Part shown: positions 23,770 to 36,122 of the stretch, in pieces
How the letters are laid out: each line of letters starts with the position of its first letter
How positions within the stretch are numbered: position 1 is the stretch's first letter
Assembly: GCA_036768485.1 (NCBI GenBank)
Contig: JAVLUZ010000339.1
Coordinates: 535,001 to 599,000 of the forward strand
Direction of reading: 5' to 3'
Length of the DNA: 64,000 bases
Source of the DNA: Mermis nigrescens
Taxonomy: Eukaryota; Nematoda; Enoplea; Mermithida; Mermithidae
Program-made: the position numbers and the translations under genes
Notes under the pieces: generated by a model
Seen by the model: only the letters and a program-made list of their open reading frames with translations
Told to the model about the DNA's origin: nothing
Database searches by the model: none

Positions 23770-24060
23770 CAGTATACATGTAACGGCTGGAAATCTAGGA
23801 TAGGGGTCCCTCGCCATTTTAGAAGGAGAGGGTTAGCGACTAAATCAAAAATGGTAAAAACACATAAAAATAGCCAAGAAAGCGCAGGCTTTCGCCAAAA
23901 AATGGGGGAGGGTGATCAAATATTTTCTGACTTTCAAGGAAGTTTGGGGCTTCAAAGCGTGGATGGGGGATGGCCCAAACCCCCTGTCACTTGTATATTT
24001 CTCGGCCATTTTCAGGGGAAGAGCAGCCGCTTACCCCCTGAAAATCTTTAAAATGGTAGA
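23770..24060 (+). mobile_element. Family P MITE remnant inside V2
   Basis: TATACATGTAACGGCTGG at the left and CCCCCTGTCACTTGTAT near 23995. Matches the delimited copies at 41482-41724 and 62865-63041. Confidence 0.55.
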
Positions 24061-24074
24061 ATTTGCAATAAGGA

Positions 24075-24990
24075 ATTCTACACTTTTTTACAGTTTTTTC
24101 TCCAAAAATCTTTGTACATGTACAAAGATTGTCCTGAAACGTCTTTGTACATCAGCAAAAATCTTCGCCAAATACAAAAAATTGTGGTTCTAAATGTGAT
24201 AATTCGGCCTGAATTTAGTTGATAATATTAGTTTGGCGCGAAGTGCCGAAATTTTTATGAGCTTTTGATTGAATTCACACATAAAACTCGACTGAGAAAG
24301 CTAAAACAACTTGTACTACAAAATCAGAAATATTACAAAAATTGTAATATGCGAATTAAATCTTGTAATAAGCAACACTGCGCTTAGAATGGAAAAATGG
24401 AAAAATGTCAAATATTCAGAAACCCAAAAATTAGCCAAATACACTACTAAAGGTCGAAAAACTACGTTCTACCACACTGAAATCGTTACTGTACCATATA
24501 AAAGTATACAAAAATTTGCATGTACAAAACAGTGTTTTATTGTATTCGCCAAAGATTTTTCCCGATGTACAAAGACTTTTCAGGACTATCTTTGTACATG
24601 TACAAAGATTTTTGGGAAGATAAAAACTGTAAAAAGGTGGTAAATTCGAAAAAATTTTCGGCGCTTCGCTCCGATATGAAAACTTGTCTGTCCTATATAT
24701 CTTTAAAAGGGCAAAATTTGTATTTAGAATGGAAAAATGTCAAATTTTTAGGCGCTTTGCGCCGTTTTGAGACAATTTTAGTAATTTTTGGCGTTAGAAA
24801 CCCAGAAATTAGCTAAAATATACAATCAAAAGTCAAAAGACCCTGTTTTACCACACTAAAATCGCTACTGTACCATATTATAGTAACCAAAAATGTTTAA
24901 AAATATATTTATATAATATAGCTACAAAAATTTGTTAGCTCATACAAAGACCTTTTTGGAGATCTTTGTACAAGCACAAGAAGCTCGTAC
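24075..24990. mobile_element. Family F-derived block inside V2
   Basis: Two F ends (24085-24187 reversed; 24500-24650 forward) with CTTTGTACATGTACAAAG palindromes enclose DNA matching 42140-42350. A third partial end lies at about 24940-24985. Confidence 0.6.
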
Positions 24991-27900
24991 AACAAAATAG
25001 AGTCGGCTAATAATAGTCCACACTTAATTTTCTGGTCCTCCAATTTTGGATTTCATCCCTCCCTCAACTCTGGACCTTAGGAAACTATTTGAGACATATT
25101 AAGTTTATCGGATCGGACGCAATTCTGCAGCGTAGTTTACATTCGCCTATAATTAACCTCCGTCCTAATAACTATTACAAAAGAAACGCGTTTTAAAGCC
25201 CGTGGTTCCCATTCAATTAAATATAAAAGTGTTTTTGTAAAAATAGTTTGTTGAAAACGCACAATTTCCAACTATAAATAGAACGTATTTGTCAACTCTA
25301 AATCTTTTAGCCATAGCTATGAATGAATGAGTTAAAAGTAGCATTTAGTTTAAATAAGTTAAGTGGAGGAATCAAAAACATGAAGATTTTCCTGAACATT
25401 TTTTCAGTAAAGGATTAAGTAAGTATACATATGGTCTAATCAGTACAGTTCTCAAAATTAATACTTGCTCATTGATAAATAAGAGCCAGTATCACAGCCT
25501 GTATCAAAATACGAATTACACTAAATTTTTCCTCGGCCCTCGGCCATTTTTTGACCTTGCCCCGGCCGGGGCCGGGGATGCTCAAAAATGGCCGGGGATT
25601 GCCGAGCCGGGGCCCCGGTCGATCACTACTATCACATTAGCCAACTTGTCATAAATCGTAACTGCACATCAGTAAAATGTAACAAATGCCAAAAATGGTG
25701 CCATTTTTGCAAATGCTCAGGCCTAACTAACACTGCTGATTGGAACAACAAGTTCATTGCTCGATGTTGCCTTCAGCCTTCCAGTGATCGATCATCCCTG
25801 ATAAAACACCAACCTGCAGCCTTTCGTGTCCTGCAACTTGACTGCAATGGTCTATCCAATAAAACTGCAGAAATCACCAACTATTTTGAACGCAATAATA
25901 TCCTGCTTGGTGTTCTTCAAGAAACCAAATTGACCGCTCGGTCAACCCTAAAATCATTTGACAACTACACAGTCGTTTGACAGGACAGAGCAAATGCTGG
26001 CGGTGGCCTCGCTTTCATGATACATAAAACGGTCAAATACCGTTTAATCAACACGCCTGCACCGAACAGACATGATCAGTTCCTCAAACAACAAGCTATC
26101 ATCATTACATCTGGCAAAATTGATATCATTGTTTACAATGTTTATGTGCCACCAACAAGCAGCTGTGAACCTGGATACATTCCGTCCATTGAACACCTTC
26201 TTATCAGCAATGATGCACTCATTCTGGGTGATCTGAATGCTCATCATGATGCTTGATACTCAAAACTTGGTAACGACCAACATGGTATCAAATTTGCCAG
26301 ACAAATTGATGGCTCAACCTTCAGCATTCTTAACAAAAACAGCATACCAGAATCTCTGAAACTGCTCTAGTTCACCCGACATCAGTCTCGCCAATCCCAG
26401 CCTCCTGACCAGCATCTCTTGGTCCACAGCACTTACACTCGGTTCTGATCATCTACCAATCACAATCACCATCGAACATGCTGTTGACTTGGCAATCTCG
26501 GAATGCTGCACATATGTCAATTTTAACAAAGCTGACTGGGCATCATTTACTACCGAGACTGAAAAACATTTCTCCACACTACATGCACCCACCAATATCT
26601 ACAATGGTGAATGCATGTTCCAGAAAATTGTTTGCTAATCAATGACACATAACATACCAACTGGACGAATTCCTAAAATTCGTCCTTACTTTCCCACATC
26701 TGCTGCATTACTTGCCGATGAACATGATGCAGTTAGATCAGCTGATCCTTCAGACCCCAGTATACAGCAGCTAAACAATGAAATACGGAGATTGGTCAAT
26801 GATCACAGACGGAAAAATGGTCTGAACACCTGAACAATTGCAACCTGAGTCATGGTGTCTAGAAACTTTGGAAAACCGTCATGGCATTATCTAATCCTAT
26901 CATACGCAATGATAATATTGCAATTGATTTTGCTGGCACTGAAATAAATGACCCCAAGAAATGTGCCAAAGCATTTAATCGTCAATTTGTTGAACACCCA
27001 TCAAAACTTGACCCAACATGGCGCGCTACAATTTGAGCTTTTCATGCTCTTAACAACAATGGAAACATCGAGTTCACAACCGATGAAGTAGCTGCTGCGA
27101 TAAAATCATCTAAAAGTTCAAGAGCCATAGGCCTTGATGGCATTTCCAATATTGTGCTCAAACACATTGGTGCAAATAGTTTGAAATACCTAACCTACCT
27201 TTTTAACATTTCCTCTATCGTCATTGTTCATTCCCAGCATTTGGAAAATTGGGCGTATCATCCCGCTACCTAATGCAGGAAAACCAATAAATCAGAGCAA
27301 ATCATACCATCCTATTTCCTTGCTCTCGCTGGTAGCCAAAACACTTCAATCACTCATTCTCCCATTGCTGAATGAACATCTGCCGACAATGCCACACCAA
27401 CATGGCTTTCGGAAACTGCACAGCACCACAACTGCACTTCATGCCATCACAAATCAAATGAAAAATGGCCTTAACCAACAAAAACCAGCCCATCGTACTA
27501 TTGCTGTTGCTCTTGACCTGTCAAAGGCCTTTGACACAGTTAGCCATGCAACTCTACTGCAAGACATTCTTGTCTCTACACTACCCAACATGATAAAATG
27601 CTGGCTATGCAACTACGTACATGGTCGACAGTCATTCAATGAATTTAGAAACGAAAAGTCAGAACTCCCGAAAAGTCAAACAAGGCGTCCCACAAGGTGG
27701 TGTGCTGTCACCAACACTGTTCAATCACTACCTATCAAAAATCCCACCGCCAGCAAATGGCATCAACATTGCTAACATATGCCGATGATTGCACAGTTTT
27801 TGCAACTGGTCCCAATGTTGCAGAACTCTGCATCAAAATCAACAACTACCTTAAAGTCCTACACAAGTTTTCCACTAGTCGAAACATGAATCTCTCGACC

Positions 27901-28974
27901 AAAAAATCAACGGCTACACTTTTCACCACATGGTCGACAGAAATCAAAAATGAACTTGATGTGCAAGTTGCAGGACATCGCATTCCAACAGTGAAGAATC
28001 CCAAACTGTTGGGTGTTGTGTTTGACAACATGCTCACTTTCTCAACACATGCAAACTACATTTGCAACCGCCTCTCGTACACGCAATAATGTACTGAAGT
28101 CACTAGCGGGTAGTACATGTGGCAAAGACAAAGAAACACTACTGACAACATGCAAAGCTGTTTGTCATTCTGTTGCTAACTATGCCGCCCCAATCTGGAC
28201 ACCTCAACTCCGTCCAATCCACTGGACTACCCTACAAACAACACAAAATGCAGCTATGAGAACTATCACTGGCTGCCATCTGATTACCCATGCAGATCAT
28301 CTGCAAACTGAAACTAAATTGCTGCCCATTAAGCAACACAACAAAATGTTGTCAAGACAGTATCTACTGTCATGCAATTTGACCAACCACCCAAACCACA
28401 ACCTGATCACACAAGCCCGTACACCAAGAAATATCCGCAAAGATATTTCACACTACCAACCTGACATAGACCCAAACACTGAGCGACTCAACGCTGACAA
28501 TGCAAACTACAAAGGAGCCCTCAAAGATATACACAGCAAGGCAGTTGCAGACGGAATTGCAGGCTACAGACCAAACCTGGTGCTGGGCGGCTACCCACCT
28601 CCTGTAACATCAGCCGAACTTTGGCTTCCACGTGCCACAAGGACCGTGTTAGCTCAACTTTGCTTAGGATGGTGTCGGATGCTAAACACCTATCTGACAC
28701 GCCTCAACCCAACCATTGACAATCTATGCCCGGACTGTGAAAATGGGCCACATGACGTCCACCATCTTTTCCACTGCCCTACAAAACCGACCAATCTTCG
28801 TACAATCGACCTATGGAAACATCCAGTGGAAGTAGCATGCTTCCTGGGGCTGGATTCGACTGATCAATGATTGAGCACTGCTACAACAACCAACTATTGC
28901 ATTAGTGTGGGCGCCCATGTTTTATCTTTGAACGTGATGCTGTGATTAACCTGCATGAAAGAACTCATTAGGTA

Positions 28975-29522
28975 TGCTAGGACTTAGTGCGTCTTCAGAT
29001 TAGTGCCAGGGGATGATCTAAGCCTAAGAAAAAGATGGGGCAAAATACACCTTATTTGTTTTGCTTTATCCTTTTATTATCAGATTATTAATGGAAAATC
29101 ACACATTCTCTGTGATGAGTTTTTTCGCTTTTAATTGCAACTATACTTGCTCGTCAATAACCTTAAATTGACTGTTCCAGTAGCTCGTTCAGATATTCTT
29201 AAGTATGATTTCAGTCATAGATATGTGAATCTGTGGAATTCACTTCCAGTTGATGTTGTAAATTCAACTAGCTTAGAAATTTTTAAACGTAAGCTCAATG
29301 CTTTTGATTTTTCTGTTCATCTGAAGGGGCACGCATAAGTTTTCACTTTCGTGACTGTGTGTCGTGTTGCTGACGTTTTAGTCATATGTCGTTTGATCAT
29401 ATCTTTGTATCGTACGCTGTGTCTTTATTTTTACCATGTCTTGTACGTTTTGCAATAAAATCTTTGTTGTTAGGCTTAGATCATCCCCTGGCACCAATGT
29501 GAAGGCACATAACTAAGCCTAA
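28975..29522. mobile_element. Family D foldback enclosing a LINE 3' end
   Basis: TTAGTGCCAGGGGATGATCT at the left and AGATCATCCCCTGGCACCAA at the right pair, then CTAAGCCTAAGCC. Between the arms lies the LINE fragment at 29130-29465. Confidence 0.65.
29130..29465 (+). pseudogene. LINE 3'-terminal fragment
   Basis: Reads VARSDILKYDFSHRYVNLWN then SLPVDVVNSTSLEIFKRKL and a stop: the C-terminal WNSLP..V...S...FKR.L signature of Jockey/CR1-type RTs. The 3' tail ends GCAATAAAATCTTTGTTG. Confidence 0.8.
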
Positions 29523-29960
29523 GCCTAACAAAAATATATTAGAAGAGACATAGGAAGAACATGACGCATGTACCTTCATTTACTAATACTAATACTAATA
29601 CTTAATTCGAAAAAAACGAGTAAAACAAAGTCACATCATTTGTAATCCTTCCCTTTTAACTAACTCTAACAACAAAAGCCTAACAAATATATATTAGAAG
29701 AGCCATCGGAAGTACATGACGCTAGCACTTTCATTTTCTAATACTAATACTAATACTTTATTCGGCAAAAGAAGGAAAAAAACGCAAGGGTAAAACAAAG
29801 TCACATTATTTGTAATCCTTCCCTTCTTAACTAACCCTAACAACAAAAGCCTTACAAATATATATTAGAAGAGACATCGGAAGAACATGATGCTAGCACC
29901 CTCATTTGTCACATTATTTGTAATCCTTCCCTTCTTAACTAACCCTAACAACAAAAGAAT
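29523..29960 (+). repeat. ~155-180-bp tandem repeat, about 2.7 units
   Basis: Units open with AATATATATTAGAAGAG (29526, 29682, 29862), include (CTAATA)n and GTAAAACAAAGTCACAT, and end CTTCCCTTCTTAACTAACC with AACAACAAAAG. The last unit is shortened. Confidence 0.8.
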
Positions 29961-30024
29961 GATAATGGGATGGTTTGCTCCTCTTGATTATTATAATTAC
30001 TAAAGTATAATTTCCCACTCACTT

Positions 30025-30288
30025 TCAAATGCTGATATCCTCCTGATCGAAACAGTCATACGCCTTCCAGCAGTCGCTAATAATCATCGTTCCAGGCAAG
30101 ACCCACTCCTTTATAATAGGAATCAGCACTGCCGAACTTCGCTCATTTACTGCAATGAGAAATACTCGCCCGGTGCCCCGCTTGTAACCACCAAATACCC
30201 ACTGGCCATCAACGGGATGCCCCTTATTGTACTTCCATTTACCAAATTTGGATTCATCAATTTCTACCATCTGTCCAGGGCCTCCAAT
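30025..30288 (-). pseudogene. Merlin (ISXO2-like) transposase, C-terminal catalytic part
   Basis: On the minus strand: GGPGQMVEIDESKFGKWKYN, then VDGQWVFGGYKRGTGRVFL and WVLPGTMIISDCWKAYD. These are the first two acidic blocks of the ISXO2/IS1595-like DDE domain used by Merlin transposons. The third block is missing or frameshifted after 30025. It continues upstream, after the insertion, at 34507. Confidence 0.85.
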
Positions 30289-32098
30289 CAGTGTTTTTTT
30301 TTTGTACAAGGTCCATTTGTACATGTACAAAGATGAACCCTAAAAGTCTTTGTACGTTTCGTACACACAAATTTTTGGGTACTATAATATGGTACAGTAG
30401 CAATTTTAGTGTGGCAAAAACAGAGTTGTTTGACCTTTGATTACATATAGTGCTGGCCTCTAAAAACCATTTTCATGTTTTTGGCTCATAACTTCAGAAC
30501 AAATAGCATTGAAGAAGTCAACAAACACCTATTTTTGACAGCTGCCCTAGGCCTATAACTTGCTGCATGGAAGAATTTTTAAGCGCCATATTTCATAGCA
30601 AGCTTGCATGAAATACAAAATTTTGAATAAAAACCACTTTTTCCTAAAAAAACCATGGGAACTGAAAAAACCACCCCCAAAATGTTATGCAAAGTGCATG
30701 GTTGGTAGCGTGAAACAGTTAGTTGACCTTAAATGATCACAATTTTGAAAAAAATTCATTTTTTACGATATTTCCGTTCATTTTATCACATTTATATAAA
30801 AATCAATAATTTTTTCTGAATTTCATTAAAAATTCTATAAATTTCACAAATAAAGTCTTCGAGTGATAAGAACGACTCTAGGTAAGTCTTTTCTACATCC
30901 TCTGCAAGAAATCAGTGCAAAATTATGCAACTTGTTGAAAAGTAATTTCGTTGCCATGGCAACGTATACTTAGCATTGGTCTTTTTTTAGGTTACAGTGG
31001 TTTTTTTAGGTTACAATCAAACTTTTTTCGCAGTTCTTGGGGTGATTCTTATTTTTTGTGAAAAATAAATATCAGGCATCATGAAAGGTGCTACAAGGCA
31101 CATTCCTGCTAAGTTTTGTAAAAATTGGCGCTGGTTTTTTTCAGGTTACAACTGGTTTTTTTTTAAGTTTGGCTTTGAAGGTATACTGTAGCTATGTGGA
31201 TGACATTGGACAACTAAATTTTTTTCTGACAGTAGTCTGCAAGGGAGCCTAACGTGAAAACATAAAAGATTCCACCAAATATGAATACGGGTAGAAATAC
31301 TGACCCTCAAAAATGCTTTAAAAAAATCATTTAAAAAAATGGCAATTTTTAGGAACTTTTCGACAAATTTATATCTCAAGTTTCTGAATGATCCGGAAAG
31401 CGAACAGGGGTCAGTTGTAATCCTCACGGCATAGCTTGTTCGCCAGTATAATATCATCAGTCATCTCCATTTGGTTATGGAAAAAAGGGGTGGTTTCTTT
31501 AGGTAACAAATTGACTGGTTTTTTTAGAGGTCAGTAGTGATCGACCGGAGCGGCCAAAATGGCCGGAGCCGGAGATCCGGCCGGAGCCAGATTGAACCAT
31601 GTTGCTCCGGCCGGAGCCGGAGGCCGGAGCCGGAGAAATATAATTTTACACGTGCGGATAGATAAGACATCTTTGTGACCAAGACCTAGACCATAGTGCA
31701 CATGCATCTTTACTGCATATCAGCTAGTTAGTTATATGAAATACAGGGGCGGATTTAAGGGGGACGGTGGGGGGAACGGCCGCCTCCCCCATTGGCCAAA
31801 AATATTTGGCGAGATAAAGAATGGATATGCAATTTGCAATGATTTTCGGCCGTCAGTGACCATAATTTCTCAGAATTTTTCTGGTGCTATGCGTCGGATG
31901 ATATGTACCTATTAATGAGATTTATTTACTTTCCTGGCGACCTGGAAGCCATTATCTGTTCATGTAGGTTTCAAAACAATTTTTACAGCAGAAACAGCTA
32001 TTTTTGCATAGTTTTCTTCTATTTTCGATTAAAAATTTCGATGTTTCGCATCAAATGCTATAAATACAAGAAATCTAGCAGTAAATCATGCTTCTAGA

Positions 32099-32521
32099 CA
32101 CGATTTTTTTCGTATTCGGCAAAATTTTTCCCGATGTACAAAGATTTTTTGGCACCGTCTTTGTACATGTACAAAAATTTTTGGGAAGACAGAAATTGCA
32201 AAAAAGATCTGTAATTCGAAAAACGAGTGATTGTGTGATCTATATATCTTTATAATGGCAGAAATTGCATTTCAAAAGGAAAAATGTCAAGTTTTTTGGC
32301 GCTTCACGCTGTTTTACGAATATTAGTGATTTTTGCCCTAAGAGACCCAGAAATTACCTAAAACACACTACCAAAATTCGAACAACTCTGTTTTTACCAC
32401 ACTAAAATCGCTACTGTACCATATAATAGTACCTAAAAATTTGTGTGTGCAAAATGTACAAAGACTTTTGGGGACGATCTTTGTACATGTACAAAGGACC
32501 TTGTACAAAAAATACTGACTG
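32099..32521 (+). mobile_element. Family F MITE with paralogous empty site
   Basis: CACGATTTTTTTCGTATTCG to a GACTG end, flanked by CTTCTAGA on both sides (32091-32098, 32522-32529). The related G copy at 38046-38070 has the unfilled CATGCTTCTAGACGTC. Confidence 0.88.
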
Positions 32522-32772
32522 CTTCTAGACGTCTATCCGCCTTGATTTCACAAGTTTTCGGCGCTTCGCACCAGATTTTTATAAGCCAAAGAAAGTTAAT
32601 GATTTTATCGCACAAAAATGTCGAAAATTTCAAAATTTTTAGGAAAAATATTGCATTAAAAGTGATTTTATGTAAAAGTACACAATGTAGAACAACGAAA
32701 AAACGCTATTTCGCGTGTTAAGGACATTTTTGCACCTATTTTTGACTAATTTAGGAAAAGTAGGGATACCGC

Positions 32773-33046
32773 CACACCTGGGCGTGGGGGTTCGGGGGGG
32801 GTATGCACCCCCCAGAAACCAAAATACCCCCCCCCCAAAAAAAATCAAAATACCCCCCCCCCCCAGAATTCAATTTTTGAAAATTTTCTTCGTTTTTTCG
32901 CAATTTTTTGATGCCAATGGATAGTGCTTGATGAGAAACGTCGAAAAATTGTGTTTTTATCGCCATACCACCATTTTTAAGGCCATTTTTTGACCTTCAA
33001 AAAAATCTTGCACCCCCCCCCAGAATTTTCTTGCTGCCCACGTATG
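32773..33046 (-). mobile_element. Family A MITE, perfect GATACCGC duplication
   Basis: CACACCTGGGCGTGG to GCCCACGTATG, flanked by GATACCGC at 32765-32772 and 33047-33054. Confidence 0.9.
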
Positions 33047-34514
33047 GATACCGCCCCCCCTTAGGAAAATTCTAAAGAATGGATATGCAATTTGCAATGA
33101 TTTCTGGCCGTCAGTGACCATAATTTCTCGAATTTTTCAGGCGCTACGCTGCGGATGATACCTATTAATGACATTTATTTACTTTCTTGGCGACCTAGAA
33201 GCACGGTTTTTCTATGTTCGGCAAAGATTATTCCCGATGTACAAAGACTTTTCGGGACCGTCTTTGTACATGAACAAAGATTTTTGGGAAGATCAAAACC
33301 TGCTAAAAAGGGCTAAAATTCGCATCAAGCAATAAATCATGTTTCTTGACATCTATCCGCTTTAATTTCACAAATTTCCAGGCGCTTCGCGTCAGGTCTT
33401 TGGTAAAGTCAAAGAAATTTAATGATTTTTTTCTCACAAAATTTTCTAAAATTTTAAAATTTTAAGGTAAAATATTGCGTCAAAAGTGATTTTATGTGAA
33501 ACTATACAATGTAAAACCCTGAAAAAACGCTATGTCGCGCTTTGAGGACTAATTTTTGGACCTATTTTTGGCTGTTTTTGGAAATGTAGGGACACTGCCC
33601 CCTTAGGAAAATTCTAGATCCGCAACTGGTAAAGTAGACTACATTCAACAAAATTTTATTCAATGCTTTTATTTAGAAAAAAGCTATCGTCAATAGGCAA
33701 TATTTGATGTTAAAGCATGATTGTGTGTGACCGTATATACATAGGTACGTTGCATACTATATTATGTTCAGTGAACCGCGAATATGATGTACAGAATGGA
33801 CAGCAACATTGTCTGGAAAATCAGTATAGCATGTGCAGTGCAGGCCAGACTGCATCTTATGCTACCCTCTGACTTCCAGTGTTAACAGTAATTTACTGCA
33901 GCAATTTTCACAATTTTTGTTTCATTTTCATTTTCGTTTTTTTCCTGAAAATAAATATTTTACGATTGTGGTGGTGATAGACACTTTATTTGGTGTCATT
34001 TCCTTTTTCTGCTGTTATGTTGTGCTCTGACTAAATTAATAAAAGCATAATGTTAGCAATTAATACGTTTGGTCACTTTGCGAAGAACGAAAAAATTCTC
34101 CGGCCTCCAGCCGATTTCTAAATGTCCTCCGGCTGGAGCACCGGAGTGGAAAAAATGGCCGGATTTGCCGGAGGCCGGAGCCGGATCTCCGGTCGATCAC
34201 TAGAGGTCAGCACTATATTTTAGCAATTTCTAGGTTTCTGAGGGCAAAAATCAGTAATGATCGTTTCAAAATCGACGCGAAGTGCCAAAAAATTTGGCAG
34301 TTTTCCTTTCAAAATGCAATTTCTGAAATTATAAAGATATATAGAACACACAATTGCTCATTTCGGCGCGGAGCACCAAGAATTTTTGCGAATTTCGAAC
34401 CTTTTTTGCAGTTTTTGTCTTCCAAAAATCTCTTTACATGTACAAAGACAGTCCCCAAAAGTCTTTGTACATCGCAAAAAATCTTTGCCGAATACAAAAA
34501 ACCGTGCCTCCAAT

Positions 34515-34862
34515 CCTTTCTGGGTTCTCCAACAGCGTATGTAATAAGACTTCGCGACAAAACAACGCCTATTCCAATAGAGTCTTTGGTACTAGTCTAA
34601 GCTGTACCGCAATTAAGTCTAATCCAGCACCATATACCCACAGATTTACAAATGATAAAATTTCGTATATCGATAGTTTAGAGCATTTGAAAAATGTGCC
34701 ACGTCAAAATGATATTTGATTTCCGCATAATCTTCTTTTCTGCTTATTTTTTGAAACCGTATTTATTTGGACAACGCCATACTCGTCCATCAATAGCTGC
34801 TGTCAATTGAGACAATTTCAATGCTCCGCCACACTTATCACATTTATAATTGGGCCCTTTTG
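34515..34862 (-). pseudogene. Merlin transposase, N-terminal zinc ribbon and helical part
   Basis: Minus strand: YKCDKCGGALKLSQLTAAID then GRVWRCPNKYGFKK (zinc ribbon). After a frameshift come RGTFFKCSKLSIYEILSFVN, LWVYGAGLD and FCREVLLHT, the region before the DDE domain in ISXO2-like transposases. It contains stops and is not functional. Confidence 0.8.
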
Positions 34863-36024
34863 CAGTGATCGACCGGGTACCTCCGGCCCGGCCGGTCAGA
34901 GCAGGGCCTCGGCCCGGCTGAAAACCACCGGGTCTCAGCCAGGCCTCAAATAATTATTGTTAATATTTTAGACGTTTACTATTTCAGCTGTTGTCCGTAT
35001 TTCTTATGAATTTGCTAGCCTGTGATTCTATTTAAATCCATTAAAGATGTATCAATGACAATTTTGTTCTTATCGTTTTCAGGCCCATTTGTGGCCTTCT
35101 TATTAACAAAATATAATTCAGAAAACAGAAAATGCGCAAAAGCATAAGAAAATTTGGCCATTCCTTTCATTTAAAATAGGATCATGTGTCCTGTCCTTGT
35201 AAAGAAAGACAAACAAAGCAAATAATAGACAAACTGGTACACAATCATTTTCTGCACATTTACTGGTATGCTTAACAAGCATGCGCAGTTTCATTCAACA
35301 AACAAATAGAGCAATAAATCACTAAAGTGATGTGAATTGATCGATTATTTTAGCTAATTTACGCTTTTGAACTCATTGGATCTATATAACAATAAATATA
35401 ATAAAGACTCGGCATGAAGCGCCGGAAAATTTTTGACGTTTTTGCCTTTTTGAACTCAATTTTCTGGACACAATTATAACACTCAAAAAATTGGCTTCAA
35501 TACGTGTGCTATCCTTTACACTACACTATTTCAATTGACGTCAATGTACGCTATAGTTTGAGTTCTAAAATCCAAACAGCATATCTTGTATCCGACCATA
35601 TCATAGTCGCTGTTATGTCTGAATGCATAAATTTAATGCTCAATTTCCTTTAAATATCTACATGTAACCTTGTGCTTTTTCAAACCGTGTTTAGTTGCAC
35701 GTGCATTTTCATAATGGAATTGCGCGCTATTGTATTAAAAACTTTGTTCTTGCTTGAATAATGCTACCAAAATCCTTGCTAACTACTTAATTTATTTTTA
35801 GAAAGATTGAATAATTAACAGAGCTTATAATTCAAAAATCTTCTTGATACAGCAGTAAGCCTTGCGTTTGACAAATGACAAATGTAAAATCGGTCTAAAT
35901 ATGTATCTTATGCATAACATTATATTGGAAGCAAGTCATGTTGTTAGTATATAAGCCCGGGCCCGGTACCAAGCCCGGCAGCAAAGTCTGGGCCTGCGTA
36001 TTTTTTGAGCCCAGTCGATCACTG
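34863..36024. mobile_element. V4: hAT-type element with GGCCC/CCCGGGC-word termini
   Basis: Left CAGTGATCGACCGGG, right CCCAGTCGATCACTG. GGCCCGGC-type words lie at 34880-34950 and 35950-36015. The flanks CCCTTTTG and CTCCTCTA do not match, so the site was rearranged or a deletion occurred. The interior matches V8 in reverse. Confidence 0.75.
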
Positions 36025-36122
36025 CTCCTCTAGTACTAATCGTAAATCTTGTAGCCACTGTGACAGTTTCTGCCAAATCCTTGGTTAATTCATTGGTAAT
36101 TTCTCTAAGATTCAGAAACATG
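36025..36122 (-). pseudogene. Merlin transposase, N-terminus
   Basis: Minus strand MFLNLREITNELTKDLAETV then TVATRFTISTRG. It is separated from the zinc ribbon by element V4. The junction lacks a matching duplication, so a few codons may be lost. Confidence 0.55.

Larger units (their letters stand above)
23123..25628. mobile_element. V2: hAT-type element with inverted GGCCGG-word termini
   Basis: Left TAGTGATCGACC, right GGTCGATCACTA, flanked by perfect CTATCACA duplications (23115-23122, 25629-25636). GGCCGGGGCC-type words fill 23140-23225 and 25540-25618. Removing the element restores the LINE. The interior holds family J, P and F sequence in an order shared with V6. Confidence 0.92.
22893..28960 (+). 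pseudogene. Non-LTR retrotransposon (APE-RT, Jockey-like), interrupted and decayed
   Basis: 5' part 22893-23122, then an inserted hAT element (V2), then 25629 onward. In order: a Cys-rich knuckle (VKCNKCQKWCHFCKC) near 25670; an AP-endonuclease domain about 25820-26260 (QLDCNGLSNKTAEI, LQETKL, GDLNAHH) broken by a stop at 25978; an RT about 27130-28060 (ALDLSKAFDTV; QGVPQGGVLSP after a frameshift; YADD at 27778-27789); a C-terminal region to 28867 with CPDC...HHLFHCP. Many stops and frameshifts make it a pseudogene. The clade is inferred from architecture. Confidence 0.88.
31744..33628 (+). mobile_element. Family G element (hAT-like), compound copy inside V3
   Basis: Starts CAGGGGCGGATTTAAGGGGG and ends GATCCGCAACTG; flanks ATGAAATA and GTAAAGTA match 5/8. 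It is filled by an F copy (32099-32521) and an A MITE (32773-33046). The G body is partly duplicated from 33070 on. Confidence 0.65.
31535..34202. mobile_element. V3: hAT-type element with inverted CGGAGC-word termini
   Basis: Left TAGTGATCGACCGGAG, right CTCCGGTCGATCACTA, perfect GAGGTCAG duplications (31527-31534, 34203-34210). GGCCGGAGCCGGA-type words fill both ends. The interior holds family G, F and A insertions. Confidence 0.92.
30448..34215. mobile_element. TA-duplicating TIR element nested in F
   Basis: Left TAGTGCTGGCCTCTAAAAAC, right TTTTTAGAGG...CAGCACTA (split by V3). The unfilled F sequence at 51188-51175 (reverse) shows that TA was duplicated. The interior repeats a GGTTTTTTTAGGTTACA word at about 30985, 31005 and 31135. 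Confidence 0.8.
30289..34506. mobile_element. Family F hAT-like element inserted in the Merlin transposase
   Basis: Starts CAGTGTTTTTTTTTTGTAC and ends ACAAAAAACCGTG, with perfect CCTCCAAT duplications at 30281-30288 and 34507-34514. F itself is about 0.4 kb; the length comes from insertions nested inside it. Confidence 0.9.
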
